NCBI RefSeq assembly: GCF_001591005.1
Contig: NZ_BCTY01000041.1
Location: 1-33,008 of the forward strand
Reading direction: 5' to 3'
DNA from: Sphingomonas sanguinis NBRC 13937
Lineage (GTDB): Bacteria; Pseudomonadota; Alphaproteobacteria; Sphingomonadales; Sphingomonadaceae
Length of the DNA: 33,008 bases
Under the pieces are notes generated by a model, which was given only the letters and a program-made list of their open reading frames with translations, did not search any database and was not told the origin of the DNA. The position numbers were made by a program, and so were the translations under genes. This document shows, piece by piece, positions 1-9,525 of the stretch (positions within the stretch are counted from its first letter, which is position 1; each line of letters starts with the position of its first letter).

Positions 1-6
1 CCAAAC

Positions 7-1380
7 TCACCCCACCGCCGCCGGCAGCCTGAGCCGTACGAGCAGCCCGCCCAGGTCCTCGCTTTCCTCCAGCGCGACGGTGCCCCCATAAATCTCCGCC
101 ACGTCGCGCACGATCGCGAGGCCCAGGCCCGTGCCCGGCTTGCCGGTGTCCAGCCGGACGCCGCGATCGAAGATGCGAACGCGCTGGTCTTCGGGAATGC
201 CGGTGCCGTCGTCCTCCACCAGAATCTCGACAAACCCGGCCTGCGCCGCCACCGTCACGAAGACGCTGCCGCCGCCATATTTGGCCGCGTTCTCGACCAG
301 ATTGCCCAGCATCTCGTCCAGGTCCTGCCGCTCGACATGGACCACCAAGTCCTTCGGACCGTCCACATCGATTCTGACATGGCGATAGAGCCGCCCGACC
401 GCGCGCTCGACCGATTGCAGGCTGGGCCAGACTTCCGCGCGGCTGTGCGCCGATCCGCGCCGCCCGACCGCACGGGCGCGCGCCAGATGGTGGTCGACTT
501 GGCGACGCATGGTCCGCGCCTCGCGAATCACGGTTTCCGACAAGTCATCGGCACGCGCGGTAGCGGCGTTCATGATGACGGTTAGCGGGGTCTTGAGCGC
601 ATGCGCCAGATTGCCCGCATGGCGCCGGGCTTCCTCGGCCTGTTTCTCGTTATGCTCAATGAGCGCGTTCAGCTCCTCGACCATCGGCGCGACCTCATTG
701 GGCATGGCGTCCGAAATCCGGTCGGCCTTGCCCGCGCGCATCGCGGCAATTTCCTCCCGCACGCGGCGCAGGGGATAAAGCCCGTAAAAGGTCTGCATCG
801 CCGCCATCAGCAGGAGGCCGATACCGAGTAACGCGAAGCTACGGATCAGCGTGCGACGCAGCGCGTCGATTTGCGAGTCAAGGCCGGGTCCCGAAGTGCG
901 TTGTGCGACCTGAAACCGCCACCGCACGTCAGACCCGGGCAACTTCACATCGCGCTCGACGATGCGCAGTTTTTCATCAGGGAACTGCGTGCTGGTATAG
1001 ACATGGATATTGTCGTCATTGTGCGGGGCGCCATAAGCGAGGCGTCGATCCCATAACGAACGGGAGGGAAAGGGCTCATGTCCCTTCCCCGACACCTGCC
1101 AATAGACGCCCGAGCCCGGTTCCAGAAAACCCTGGTCGGCAGGTTCCCGGTTGAACCATACCTCGCCCTGCGAATCGACCGCCGCCGACACCAGCAGCGA
1201 CTGGAGCACATAGGCCTGGCGATCGTCGAAATTCTGGGTGACCGCCGATACCAGCAGCCGGTCGAGCGCAAAGCCACCACCCGTCAGCAGGACCAGAATC
1301 CATGCTGCCGCGATCAGGATCATGCGGCGCGATAGCGACCCTGTGCGCAGGGTCGGGCGCAGGGTGGCACCGTCCTTCAC
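7..1380 (-). CDS. Sensor histidine kinase, PhoQ/FeuQ-like
   Basis: Inner-membrane sensor kinase that should autophosphorylate and pass phosphate to the adjacent response regulator. With the GTG start at 1380 the protein has 457 residues. TM helix 1 is at about 20-40, a periplasmic sensor domain follows, and TM helix 2 is at about 178-197 before a HAMP-like linker. The H-box reads AHALKTPLTV with the phosphoaccepting His near 260. The N-box NLVENAAKYG is near 360, G1 DDGTGIP near 390 and G2 GTGLGLAIV near 416, so all catalytic motifs are intact. The H-box with Leu-Lys-Thr-Pro is typical of PhoQ and FeuQ kinases. The GTG lies 13 bases after the regulator stop; an ATG at 1323 is the alternative start, and longer frames would overlap the regulator. 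The signal sensed is not evident from the sequence. Confidence 0.9.
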   Translation of the reverse strand: MKDGATLRPTLRTGSLSRRMILIAAAWILVLLTGGGFALDRLLVSAVTQNFDDRQAYVLQSLLVSAAVDSQGEVWFNREPADQGFLEPGSGVYWQVSGKGHEPFPSRSLWDRRLAYGAPHNDDNIHVYTSTQFPDEKLRIVERDVKLPGSDVRWRFQVAQRTSGPGLDSQIDALRRTLIRSFALLGIGLLLMAAMQTFYGLYPLRRVREEIAAMRAGKADRISDAMPNEVAPMVEELNALIEHNEKQAEEARRHAGNLAHALKTPLTVIMNAATARADDLSETVIREARTMRRQVDHHLARARAVGRRGSAHSRAEVWPSLQSVERAVGRLYRHVRIDVDGPKDLVVHVERQDLDEMLGNLVENAAKYGGGSVFVTVAAQAGFVEILVEDDGTGIPEDQRVRIFDRGVRLDTGKPGTGLGLAIVRDVAEIYGGTVALEESEDLGGLLVRLRLPAAVG

Positions 1381-1393
1381 GAATCCGCCCGTA

Positions 1394-2083
1394 TCAGTCG
1401 GCCGATGCCGCCGCACCGCCCGCCGCCGGATCGTCCAGGCTGTAGCCCAGGCCGCGAATGGTGGTGATGACATCCTGGCCCAGCTTCTTGCGGATGCGCG
1501 TCACGAACACCTCGATCGTGTTCGAGTCGCGGTCGAAATCCTGGTCGTAGATATGCTCGATCAGCTCGGTCCGGCTGACCACCTTGCCCTTGTGATGGAG
1601 CAGATAGGAGAGCAGCTTATATTCCTGCGCGGTCAGCTTCACCGGCTCGCCCGCGCGCGTGACCTTGCCCGAACGCGTGTCGAGGCGGACATCGCCCGCG
1701 GTCAGTTCGGACGAGGCGTTGCCGCTCGCGCGGCGGATCAGCGCGCGAAGCCGGGCGATCAGCTCCTCGGTCTGGAAGGGCTTGGCGACATAATCGTCGG
1801 CGCCCGCGTCCAGCCCGGCGACCTTGTCCGACCAGCTGTCGCGCGCGGTCAGGACGAGGACGGGCGTCGTCTTGCCCTCTTTGCGCCAACGGTCGAGCAC
1901 GGTTAGCCCATCGATCTCGGGCAGGCCCAGGTCGAGGACGATCGCGTCATAGCTTTCGGTCGAGCCGAGGAAATGCCCTTCCTCGCCGTCCGTGGCGAGG
2001 TCGATGGCATAGCCCGCCCCTTCCAGCGTGGACTTCAACTGCTGGCCGAGATTGGGCTCGTCCTCGACGATCAGAACGCGCAT
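1394..2083 (-). CDS. OmpR-family response regulator, PhoP/FeuP-like
   Basis: A 229-residue DNA-binding regulator, the normal length for the OmpR/PhoB family. The receiver domain (about 1-115) has the acidic pair E7/D8, phosphoacceptor D51 in VLDLGLPE, T79 and K101. The winged-helix effector domain (about 125-222) includes the recognition and wing segment NTIEVFVTRIRKKLG and IRGLGYSL. The C-terminal tail is Ala/Asp-rich. It sits 60 bases after the PepSY gene and 13 bases before the kinase, so the three genes probably form one transcript. It is expected to be phosphorylated by the kinase downstream. Targets are unknown; no convincing direct-repeat box was found in the upstream region at 2462-2574. 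Confidence 0.93.
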   Translation of the reverse strand: MRVLIVEDEPNLGQQLKSTLEGAGYAIDLATDGEEGHFLGSTESYDAIVLDLGLPEIDGLTVLDRWRKEGKTTPVLVLTARDSWSDKVAGLDAGADDYVAKPFQTEELIARLRALIRRASGNASSELTAGDVRLDTRSGKVTRAGEPVKLTAQEYKLLSYLLHHKGKVVSRTELIEHIYDQDFDRDSNTIEVFVTRIRKKLGQDVITTIRGLGYSLDDPAAGGAAASAD

Positions 2084-2143
2084 CGTAAAACTCCCTGTAC
2101 CTTCATGGCGTCAATGTCCTGGGATCGCCGACCGATCCGGCCA

Positions 2144-2461
2144 TCAATCGTCGGTCCGACCGATAACCTTGCCCGTGCGACCGTCCACCTCCACCCAGAT
2201 GACCGTGCCATTGCGCAGGAACTTGAGCGTGTAAACCGCCGCGCTCGCATCATAGTCGAAGCCGATATATTGCGAATCGCGCATGGTCGGCACCACCCGC
2301 TGTTCGATCTCGCGCAGCGACAGATTGCCTTCCTTGCGCTGCTGATAGGCGCGCATCTGGTCGCCGCGACGCTGATCGACCCCCATCATCATCGGAGGAT
2401 CGATCATCGGGGGCGAGCCCATGGGTGCGGCGAGCAGAGCCAGAAGGACGGTCATCGACAT
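2144..2461 (-). CDS. Small secreted PepSY-domain protein
   Basis: A 105-residue protein starting at ATG 2461; ATG 2455 is a close alternative. The N-terminus (MSMTVLLALLAAP) is a short hydrophobic export signal. It is followed by a Met/Pro-rich stretch (PPMIDPPMMMG) and a basic helical region. The C-terminal half, about 55-105, ends in VDGRTGKVIGRTDD and matches the PepSY pattern of a beta hairpin ending in V-D-x-x-T-G-x-V. It is the first gene of a PepSY-regulator-kinase set. Rhizobial FeuP/FeuQ systems are known to have a small periplasmic inhibitor, FeuN; this protein could play an equivalent role at the kinase's periplasmic face. That is inference from gene order and size only. Confidence 0.75.
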   Translation of the reverse strand: MSMTVLLALLAAPMGSPPMIDPPMMMGVDQRRGDQMRAYQQRKEGNLSLREIEQRVVPTMRDSQYIGFDYDASAAVYTLKFLRNGTVIWVEVDGRTGKVIGRTDD

Positions 2462-2574
2462 GAAACTGGCATAGCGGGCAACCGTTGAACAGCCTCTGAA
2501 TGGATCATGCAGCCGCGCGACAGCGCATGGGGTGCTTGCCGGGTTCCGCATCCGCCCCTAACTGCCACATCATC

Positions 2575-4359
<1,785 letters not shown>

Positions 4360-4389
4360 GCCCCGCTCCTCGCCAGCCTGCGGTGCGCC

Positions 4390-5712
4390 TTATTTGGTGA
4401 TGCGCGCGGTCGCCACAGCGGTCTGGAACATCACATCCAGCGCGCCATAGATATCCTGGTCGGTCGAGACCTTCGTATACAGGCCGGGCGACGCGCAACG
4501 CTGGAGCGCGGGCTCGATCTTGTAGAGATAGGGTGCGGCATTGCGCTGCGACCAGTCGTCGCCGGCCAGCGCGGACGGTAGATATTCGGTGTAGAGCACC
4601 GCGATGCGGACGCCCCGCGCCTTGATCATATCGCATTTTGCCGTATCGACCGCGAATTCAGGCTTGCCGTTGGCGCGAAGCTCGTCCCGCAGCCCATCGG
4701 TGATCAGGAACATGACCGCCTGTGGCTTATCCGTACCGATTCCGCTGCCCGGATCGGTGATCAACTGGCTGTTGATCTGGTCCATTGCATCGCTGGTGCC
4801 GGTATCGGCATCGTTATAGCCGATCTCGGTCGATTTGCAGGCAGAGGTCGGGCAACTGTTCTTGTAGAATAGCGATGGCGTCAGATTGTTCGTCGTGGTC
4901 GCCGCCTTCGGCATATCCGACGTCTTGGTCTGCAGAATCGAAAAGCCGCCCTTGCCGCGGAAGGTGGCGATCGCGATCTGATAGCTCGCACCGTTCTTGC
5001 TGGACGTATTGGTAGCATTGGTCGTCAGCTTGGACACCGCCGTGCCCTCGTCATCGATGCGCAACGTCAGGCCATAGGATTTGGCGACGCCGTACAAGTC
5101 GGTAACCTTTCCCTTCGCATCCTTGCCGGTCAAATCATTCGTCGAGTGGCAGGCGAACTGGCAGTTGCTCGCATTGCTGGCCCCCACCTTGGCCAGGCCC
5201 GCGCTGGTCGTCGGCAGCGCCATCGATCCGGACACGTCGAGCAGCATGTAGAAATCGATACTGGGCGCCACCGCGTTGGTCGTCGCCGAATTGCCCGTAA
5301 TGGTCAGATTCTGCACGCCCAGCAGGCTGGCGAACATGTTGTTCGACACCGCCGCATAGGTGACGGTCGCATTGCGGCGGCCGCTGGCATCGGTGGGCGT
5401 CTGGATGGTCAGGCTGGTCAGCGTCACGCTGCCCGTGCCGATCACATTGGCGGCCATGGCGCGGAACAGCGCCTCGGCATTGGTCTTGGCCGTACTGTCC
5501 GAGGTTCCCATCGCAGTCTTGCTGACCGCCGACAGCGCCGCCGCATCGGCGATCGCATTCAGCTTGGTCTGCGCCTGCATGGCACGGGCATAGTCCACGC
5601 CCATGCCGATCGACGCGGTCAGCACGGGCAGCCCCAGCGCAAACATCATCAGGACGTTGCCGCGCCGATGACCGGCCAGGTCGCGGATCAAGGGGAATTG
5701 CGTCCTCGCCAT
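4390..5712 (-). CDS. TadG-like protein with vWFA domain
   Basis: A 440-residue protein with an N-terminal TadE/G-like anchor: basic residues, then a TM segment at about 18-37, followed by the YARAMQAQTKLNAIADAAALSA helix typical of TadG pilus-assembly proteins. From about 153 a von Willebrand factor A fold begins with DFYMLLDVSGSM, whose D-x-S-x-S (D159, S161, S163) forms a MIDAS metal site. VMFLITDGL near 333-341 is the later core strand. Several Cys residues (near 184, 188, 287, 292, 360, 406) suggest disulfides outside the cytoplasm. The start at 5712 lies two bases after the stop of the upstream TadE gene, so the two are translationally linked. The role in Flp-type pilus assembly is family knowledge; no Tad ATPase, secretin or prepilin gene is in the window. 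Confidence 0.85.
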   Translation of the reverse strand: MARTQFPLIRDLAGHRRGNVLMMFALGLPVLTASIGMGVDYARAMQAQTKLNAIADAAALSAVSKTAMGTSDSTAKTNAEALFRAMAANVIGTGSVTLTSLTIQTPTDASGRRNATVTYAAVSNNMFASLLGVQNLTITGNSATTNAVAPSIDFYMLLDVSGSMALPTTSAGLAKVGASNASNCQFACHSTNDLTGKDAKGKVTDLYGVAKSYGLTLRIDDEGTAVSKLTTNATNTSSKNGASYQIAIATFRGKGGFSILQTKTSDMPKAATTTNNLTPSLFYKNSCPTSACKSTEIGYNDADTGTSDAMDQINSQLITDPGSGIGTDKPQAVMFLITDGLRDELRANGKPEFAVDTAKCDMIKARGVRIAVLYTEYLPSALAGDDWSQRNAAPYLYKIEPALQRCASPGLYTKVSTDQDIYGALDVMFQTAVATARITK

Positions 5713-5714
5713 CG

Positions 5715-6260
5715 TCACGGACAATCCGGGCAGTTGATCTGGTCGGTATTGCGCGGGACCATGTAGATCGAGTCCCGCAGGGTCATCGGCCCGATCGCCC
5801 CAAAGGACGAGGGCGGGGTATAGGCATAAGTGACCTCGGCCAGCAGATAATAGGTGTTGGGCTGCAGCATCGCGGCCGGCATGGTCATCGCGGTGCCGGG
5901 CGCATAGCGCGTGGTCTTGAACCCGCGGCTCCACTTCGCCGTCGCCTTGTTGTTCGCGTCGATCGCGATCTCCGTCACCCGGATCGTGGCTGGTGCCGAT
6001 GAAAAGGGCAGCAGCACCTGGGACGCGGCGTTCAGATTGTCGTCGACCTCGGCCGCCGAGATCGAGCCGGTCGTGTTCTGCGAGATCAGGTCGGCGGCGG
6101 CACGGGCGGTGCTGGTCACCTTGCGATCGCACGCGATGCCATCCTGCAACTGGACCCCGCCCAGATAAAGGACCAGCATCACCGGCAACACCAATGCGAA
6201 TTCGACCATCGCGACGCCCCGGACGTCGCGCATCGCCGCCCAGGCGCGTGGCCGCATCAT
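5715..6260 (-). CDS. TadE-like pseudopilin, second copy
   Basis: A 181-residue protein. The N-terminus MMRPRAWAAMRDVRGVAMVEFALVLP contains the TadE signature: a basic stretch, then G-x-A-x-V-E-F at the start of a single TM helix (about 15-36). The rest is predicted to lie outside the inner membrane. It ends in a Cys-Pro motif (CPDCP) and has another Cys in the GIACDRK segment, possibly a disulfide pair. Its ATG overlaps the stop of the first TadE gene (ATGA at 6257-6260), and its stop is two bases before the TadG gene. This packing indicates one operon of three minor-pilin-like genes. TadE proteins are processed minor pseudopilins in Tad systems; whether that applies here is inferred. Confidence 0.85.
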   Translation of the reverse strand: MMRPRAWAAMRDVRGVAMVEFALVLPVMLVLYLGGVQLQDGIACDRKVTSTARAAADLISQNTTGSISAAEVDDNLNAASQVLLPFSSAPATIRVTEIAIDANNKATAKWSRGFKTTRYAPGTAMTMPAAMLQPNTYYLLAEVTYAYTPPSSFGAIGPMTLRDSIYMVPRNTDQINCPDCP

Positions 6261-6850
6261 GTAAAGGCTTCCGACTTGGAGACGGAGGTCGCCATCAGCA
6301 CCGTCTGCCCGGTGCCCGCCGCGTTCAGGTCGGCGGTCGGCGCGACCTGCATCGGCCAGAGATAGATGAAGCGCACCATGACCAGCGCCCCCTGCCCGCC
6401 CAGATTATAGGAGAAGGCGTTGGTCGGCTTGCCGCTGCTATCGAAGGTCAGCGGCAGGCTATTACCGCCCAGCCCCGCGCTGTTCGTCGCGCTGCGCACA
6501 TCGACATAGAGCCGGGCGCAGGACATGAAGCCAGGCAGGCCCGCACAGGCCGCCTTGCGAAAGCGCTCGGCCAGCTGGGCCTGGGTCAAACCCTGACCGC
6601 TCGACGCGATATCCGCCGCCTGGGCCTGACCGGTGACGATGCTGCGCGCCGACACCTCGACCGCGCTTTCCAGCGCTTCCTGCGCGAAATAGGCCAGGCT
6701 GGTCTGGAGTATCGCCAGCATCAGCGCGACGAAGGGCGTTGCCACCAGCGCGAACTCGACGATGGCCGCCCCTCGCCGATCCGCGAGAATCGGACGCTTC
6801 GTGCCCAGACGGCAACGCGAAAGGTGGTAGGACAACATGGGCGGGAGCAT
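6257..6850 (-). CDS. TadE-like pseudopilin, first copy
   Basis: A 197-residue TadE-family protein and first gene of the TadE-TadE-TadG operon. The pseudopilin signature RRGAAIVEFALVATP is at about 25-40 and continues into one TM helix to about 52. The remainder (about 55-197) is an exported domain with Cys residues in the segment ACAGLPGFMSCARL, a likely disulfide. The start at 6850 is preceded by GGGAAGAGAG on the coding strand. ATG 6838, four codons later, is an alternative start. Both lie in or next to a 10-bp perfect hairpin described separately. The end overlaps the next gene by four bases. No major pilin gene is nearby. Confidence 0.82.
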   Translation of the reverse strand: MLPPMLSYHLSRCRLGTKRPILADRRGAAIVEFALVATPFVALMLAILQTSLAYFAQEALESAVEVSARSIVTGQAQAADIASSGQGLTQAQLAERFRKAACAGLPGFMSCARLYVDVRSATNSAGLGGNSLPLTFDSSGKPTNAFSYNLGGQGALVMVRFIYLWPMQVAPTADLNAAGTGQTVLMATSVSKSEAFT

Positions 6851-6866
6851 CTCTCTTCCCGCCCAT
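6837..6866 (-). promoter_or_regulatory. Hairpin enclosing RBS and start codon of the TadE gene
   Basis: A perfect 10-bp inverted repeat, ATGGGCGGGA at 6857-6866 (read on the minus strand) and TCCCGCCCAT at 6837-6846, flanks a 10-base loop AGAGAGATGC. The loop holds the purine-rich ribosome-binding stretch and the ATG at 6850. In the mRNA the start signal would therefore be displayed in a hairpin loop, with the alternative ATG at 6838 at the base of the 3' arm. The repeat is seen directly; a role in translational control is inferred. A second short dyad, TCGGCA-AA-TGCCGA at 6889-6902, lies just upstream and could be an operator. Confidence 0.5.
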
Positions 6867-6948
6867 AATGGTCAGAATTCGTTAAACTTCGGCAAATGCC
6901 GACGCCAGCGTAACGAGTTTTAATCGGTGCAAGGACGGATCGTCGCGT

Positions 6949-7692
6949 CTACCGCAAGGCCCGCGCGTACAGAGCCAGCGTCCAGTTCATCGCCTGCAGA
7001 AACAGCGCAGGGTCGTAGCGCGGCCCCTCGTCGCGCAGAAAGGCGTGCTGACCCGCGACCTCATGCCATTCATAGAAGGCCCCGACCGCTTCCAGCCGCG
7101 CCCGGATCGCCTCGCGCCCCGCATAGGGAACATGCGGGTCCTGCCGTCCCCAGACGAACATCGCCTCGGCCTTCAGTTCGTCCATCCGCGCCAGGCTGTC
7201 GTCGCTGCGCCCTTCGCCCAGCGTGCCCGAATGGATGTCGGTGGCATAGAAGCACGCCGCCGCGCCCACGCGCGGATCGAGCGCGGCGCGGTAAGCCAGA
7301 TGCCCGCCCAGGCACACGCCAAACGTGCCCAGATGCCCGTTGCATGCGGGATGCGCGGCCAGCGCGGTCAGGCCTGCGGTCGCATCGGCGTCATAGGCGG
7401 CCACCGGCTTGGTGAACTTCAGGTCGTTGCCCCGGTCCGTGCCCGGCTTGTCATAGGCCAGCACCGTGCCCGCAGGCTCATATTCATGATAGACCTCGGG
7501 CACCGCGACGACATAGCCCTGCCCCGCCAGCATCGCCGCCAGCCGCCGGATCGGGGCGGTGACCTGATAGATTTCGGAAAACAGCAGGATGCCGGGAAAG
7601 CGCCCTTCGATGGCGGGGCGGAACAGGTGTATCCGCATTGTGCCGTTGCCGGGCACCTCGACATCCTGGGTCTCGTCGCTGCGTATGATCAT
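6949..7692 (-). CDS. Dienelactone hydrolase family protein
   Basis: A 247-residue soluble alpha/beta hydrolase. The nucleophile elbow is GVCLGG with Cys at about 127, so it is Cys-based like dienelactone hydrolase rather than Ser-based. The acid is probably D185 in WGRQDPHVP and the base H216 in GQHAFLRDEGPRYD. The segment LLFSEIYQVTAPIRR near 37-50 is characteristic of this family. The ATG at 7692 is chosen because the domain begins immediately after it and AGGA lies about 10 bases upstream; ATG 7725 is a possible earlier start. The family hydrolyses lactone or ester bonds, but the actual substrate cannot be read from sequence and no aromatic-degradation genes are adjacent. It is divergent from the DUF2238 gene. 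Confidence 0.85.
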   Translation of the reverse strand: MIIRSDETQDVEVPGNGTMRIHLFRPAIEGRFPGILLFSEIYQVTAPIRRLAAMLAGQGYVVAVPEVYHEYEPAGTVLAYDKPGTDRGNDLKFTKPVAAYDADATAGLTALAAHPACNGHLGTFGVCLGGHLAYRAALDPRVGAAACFYATDIHSGTLGEGRSDDSLARMDELKAEAMFVWGRQDPHVPYAGREAIRARLEAVGAFYEWHEVAGQHAFLRDEGPRYDPALFLQAMNWTLALYARALR

Positions 7693-7788
7693 GGCGGGCC
7701 TGTCCTGGTTGATGGCCTCGCCCATCGCATCCCGTTGAAGGCAGGGCAATCGGGTTGCGCGGACCATAGCCGTCGCTATCGTCGGGGC

Positions 7789-8406
7789 ATGTCGGGGAGC
7801 AGGATGCGGCTGGCGCTGTTGAGCGTGGTCTGGATGGTCGGGCTGATCGCCTCGGGACTGCATCCGTTCGACCGGGCGACCTGGTGGATGGAGGTCGCGC
7901 CGGTGCTGGTCGCGCTACCTTTGCTCTGGGGATGGCGACGGCGCTTTCCGCTGACCGGACTGGCGCTGGTCCTGATCGGGGTGCACGGCCTGATCCTGAT
8001 GCTCGGCGGCGCGTACAGCTATGCGCGGGTGCCCGCCGGGTTCTGGGTACAGGACTGGCTGCATCTGGCGCGCAACCCCTATGACCGGCTGGGCCATTTC
8101 GCCCAAGGCTTCGTGCCCGCCATCCTCTTTCGCGAATGGCTGGTCCGGCGGGGTGGGCTGACGCGCGGCGGGATGCTGACCTCTCTGGTCATCGCGTGTT
8201 GCCTGGCCGTCAGCGCGACCTACGAACTGATCGAGTTCGGCGCGGCGATGGCGATGGGCCAGGGCGCGGACGAATTCCTGGGGACGCAGGGTGATCCGTG
8301 GGACACGCAATGGGACATACTGATGTGCCTCATCGGCGCGATCGTGGCGGTGGTCACGCTGTCGCGGGTGCATGATCGGCAGATGGCGGGGGTGGTCGAG
8401 CGGTAA
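7789..8406 (+). CDS. DUF2238 (YjdF-like) inner-membrane protein
   Basis: A 205-residue hydrophobic protein with about five to six predicted TM segments: about 7-20, 32-48, 52-75, 108-125, 135-155 and 178-195. Family-like motifs include NPYDRLGHFAQGFVPAILFRE in the middle and TYELIEFGAAMAMGQGADEFLGTQGDPWDTQWDILM toward the C-terminus (about 146-180), with conserved acidic and Trp/Gln residues. The pattern matches DUF2238, a membrane family of unknown function. The ATG at 7789 has GGGG a few bases upstream. The stop codon directly abuts the left arm of a large inverted repeat. It is divergent from the hydrolase gene with 96 bases between starts. No function can be assigned. Confidence 0.8.
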   Translation: MSGSRMRLALLSVVWMVGLIASGLHPFDRATWWMEVAPVLVALPLLWGWRRRFPLTGLALVLIGVHGLILMLGGAYSYARVPAGFWVQDWLHLARNPYDRLGHFAQGFVPAILFREWLVRRGGLTRGGMLTSLVIACCLAVSATYELIEFGAAMAMGQGADEFLGTQGDPWDTQWDILMCLIGAIVAVVTLSRVHDRQMAGVVER

Positions 8407-8564
8407 TTTTGTTCGCGCGGAGGCGCGGAGACGCGGAGGTGTCTGGATCTGCCGCGCTGTCGCACACCCTTTCGATCGGAAGACGAAATCGATTGGTGGT
8501 GAATGGAGGCAGCCTGCGGCTGGGCGAGACTCCTCCGCGTCTCCGCGCCTCCGCGCGAACAAAA
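8407..8564. repeat. MITE-like element with perfect 33-bp inverted repeats
   Basis: The left arm at 8407-8439 and right arm at 8532-8564 are exact reverse complements over 33 bases. The arms begin TTTTGTTCGCGCGGAGG and continue with the purine-rich GCGGAG repeats. The 92-base spacer holds a smaller hairpin, CAGCC-TGC-GGCTG at 8511-8523, and no coding frame of note. No clear target-site duplication is visible, and no transposase is present. The TAA of the upstream gene ends at the base before the left arm. It could be a mobile miniature element, a transcript-end structure, or both. Confidence 0.75.
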
Positions 8565-8594
8565 GAGATGAAGCGGACACCGCTCCGTGGTAAA

Positions 8595-8698
8595 GTTGGA
8601 CCAACACCGGGAGTTTTCGAAATGATCCAGCGGCACCGCTGACGCGGCAAAGGTAAATTCGGGCGGCACGCATCGCCCCCCTGCCCCCATCATTTCGA
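8595..8698 (+). promoter_or_regulatory. SDR gene leader with operator-like dyad and nested inverted repeats
   Basis: The 141-base gap before the SDR gene contains three dyads. GTTGG-A-CCAAC at 8595-8605 resembles operators of FadR-type GntR repressors. TCGAAATGAT at 8618-8627 pairs perfectly with ATCATTTCGA at 8689-8698, which ends beside the gene's GAGAGA ribosome-binding stretch. Between them is CAGCGG-CA-CCGCTG at 8628-8641. The repeats are visible directly; their regulatory use is inferred. Confidence 0.4.
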
Positions 8699-8705
8699 GA
8701 GATTT

Positions 8706-9485
8706 ATGCCACGCTTGCAGAACAAGACGTGCGTCGTCACGGGCGCCGCGCGCGGGATCGGCCATGCCATCGCCCGCCGCTTTTACGAAGAAGGCGCGAC
8801 CGTCATCCTGACCGATCGCGATGCCGACACCGGCGTCGCAGCCGCGGAGAGCATCGGCTGCCGCTTCGAGCCGCTCGACGTTTCGGAAGAAGCCGACTGG
8901 GCGCGCCTCGCCCATATCGTCCCCACCGCCGATGTCGTCGTCAACAATGCCGGGATCACCGGGTTCGAGGACGGCTATGTCCCGCATGACCCCGAGCATG
9001 CGTCGCTGGCGGACTGGCGCGCGGTGCACCGGGTCAATCTGGACGGCACGTTCCTGGGCTGTCGCTATGCCATCGGCGCGATGAAGGCGGCAGGCACCGG
9101 CTCGATCATCAACATTTCGTCGCGCTCGGGCCTGGTCGGCATACCGGGCGCGGCGGCCTATGCCTCGTCCAAGGCGGCGATCCGCAACCACAGCAAGACG
9201 GTCGCGCTCTATTGTGCGCAGGCAGGATGGAAGATTCGCTGCAACTCCATCCATCCCGCCGCGATCCTGACGCCGATCTGGGAGCCGATGCTGGGCGACG
9301 GCCCCGACCGCGCCGCGAAGATGGCCGCGCTCGTCGCCGATACGCCGCTCAAACGCTTCGGCGAACCGGACGAGGTGGCGGCGGTCGCGGTGATGCTGGC
9401 CTCGGACGAGGCGACCTATATCACCGGATCGGAGTTCACCATCGACGGCGGGCTGCTCGCGGGATCGGCGGCGAGCCCGGGCTAA
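8706..9485 (+). CDS. SDR family NAD(P)-dependent oxidoreductase
   Basis: A 259-residue classical short-chain dehydrogenase. The cofactor motif TGAARGIG is at 12-19, an acidic residue follows beta-2 (TDRDAD, D37) and suggests NAD rather than NADP, and NNAG is at 80-83. The catalytic set is S139, Y152 and K156 (YASSK). The C-terminal FTIDGG is also typical. The long segment around [11 protein letters not shown] forms the substrate-binding loop. The ATG at 8706 follows GAGAGATTT. It lies upstream of threonine synthase in the same direction with a 40-base gap, but the two do not share an obvious pathway. The substrate (hydroxysteroid, sugar, or cyclic alcohol type) is not determinable here. Confidence 0.92.
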   Translation: MPRLQNKTCVVTGAARGIGHAIARRFYEEGATVILTDRDADTGVAAAESIGCRFEPLDVSEEADWARLAHIVPTADVVVNNAGITGFEDGYVPHDPEHASLADWRAVHRVNLDGTFLGCRYAIGAMKAAGTGSIINISSRSGLVGIPGAAAYASSKAAIRNHSKTVALYCAQAGWKIRCNSIHPAAILTPIWEPMLGDGPDRAAKMAALVADTPLKRFGEPDEVAAVAVMLASDEATYITGSEFTIDGGLLAGSAASPG

Positions 9486-9525
9486 GCCTATGGTGTCGGG
9501 CGGTTTCGGCCGATAGGCTGGGGCC

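Noticed and set aside
2462..2574. PhoP-type direct repeat box upstream of the PepSY operon
   Set aside because: CTGTTCA followed by GGTTGCC is only a partial match with no properly spaced second repeat.
6867..6948. CtrA full site upstream of the TadE operon
   Set aside because: TTAAAACTCGTTAC and GTTTAACG are present, but the TTAA-N7-TTAA spacing and sequence are not met.
9485..9519. AGCCTAT/ATAGGCT hairpin between the SDR gene and threonine synthase as a terminator or attenuator
   Set aside because: Only a 7-bp outer stem with a 21-base loop and no T-run; no leader peptide rich in Thr codons was seen.
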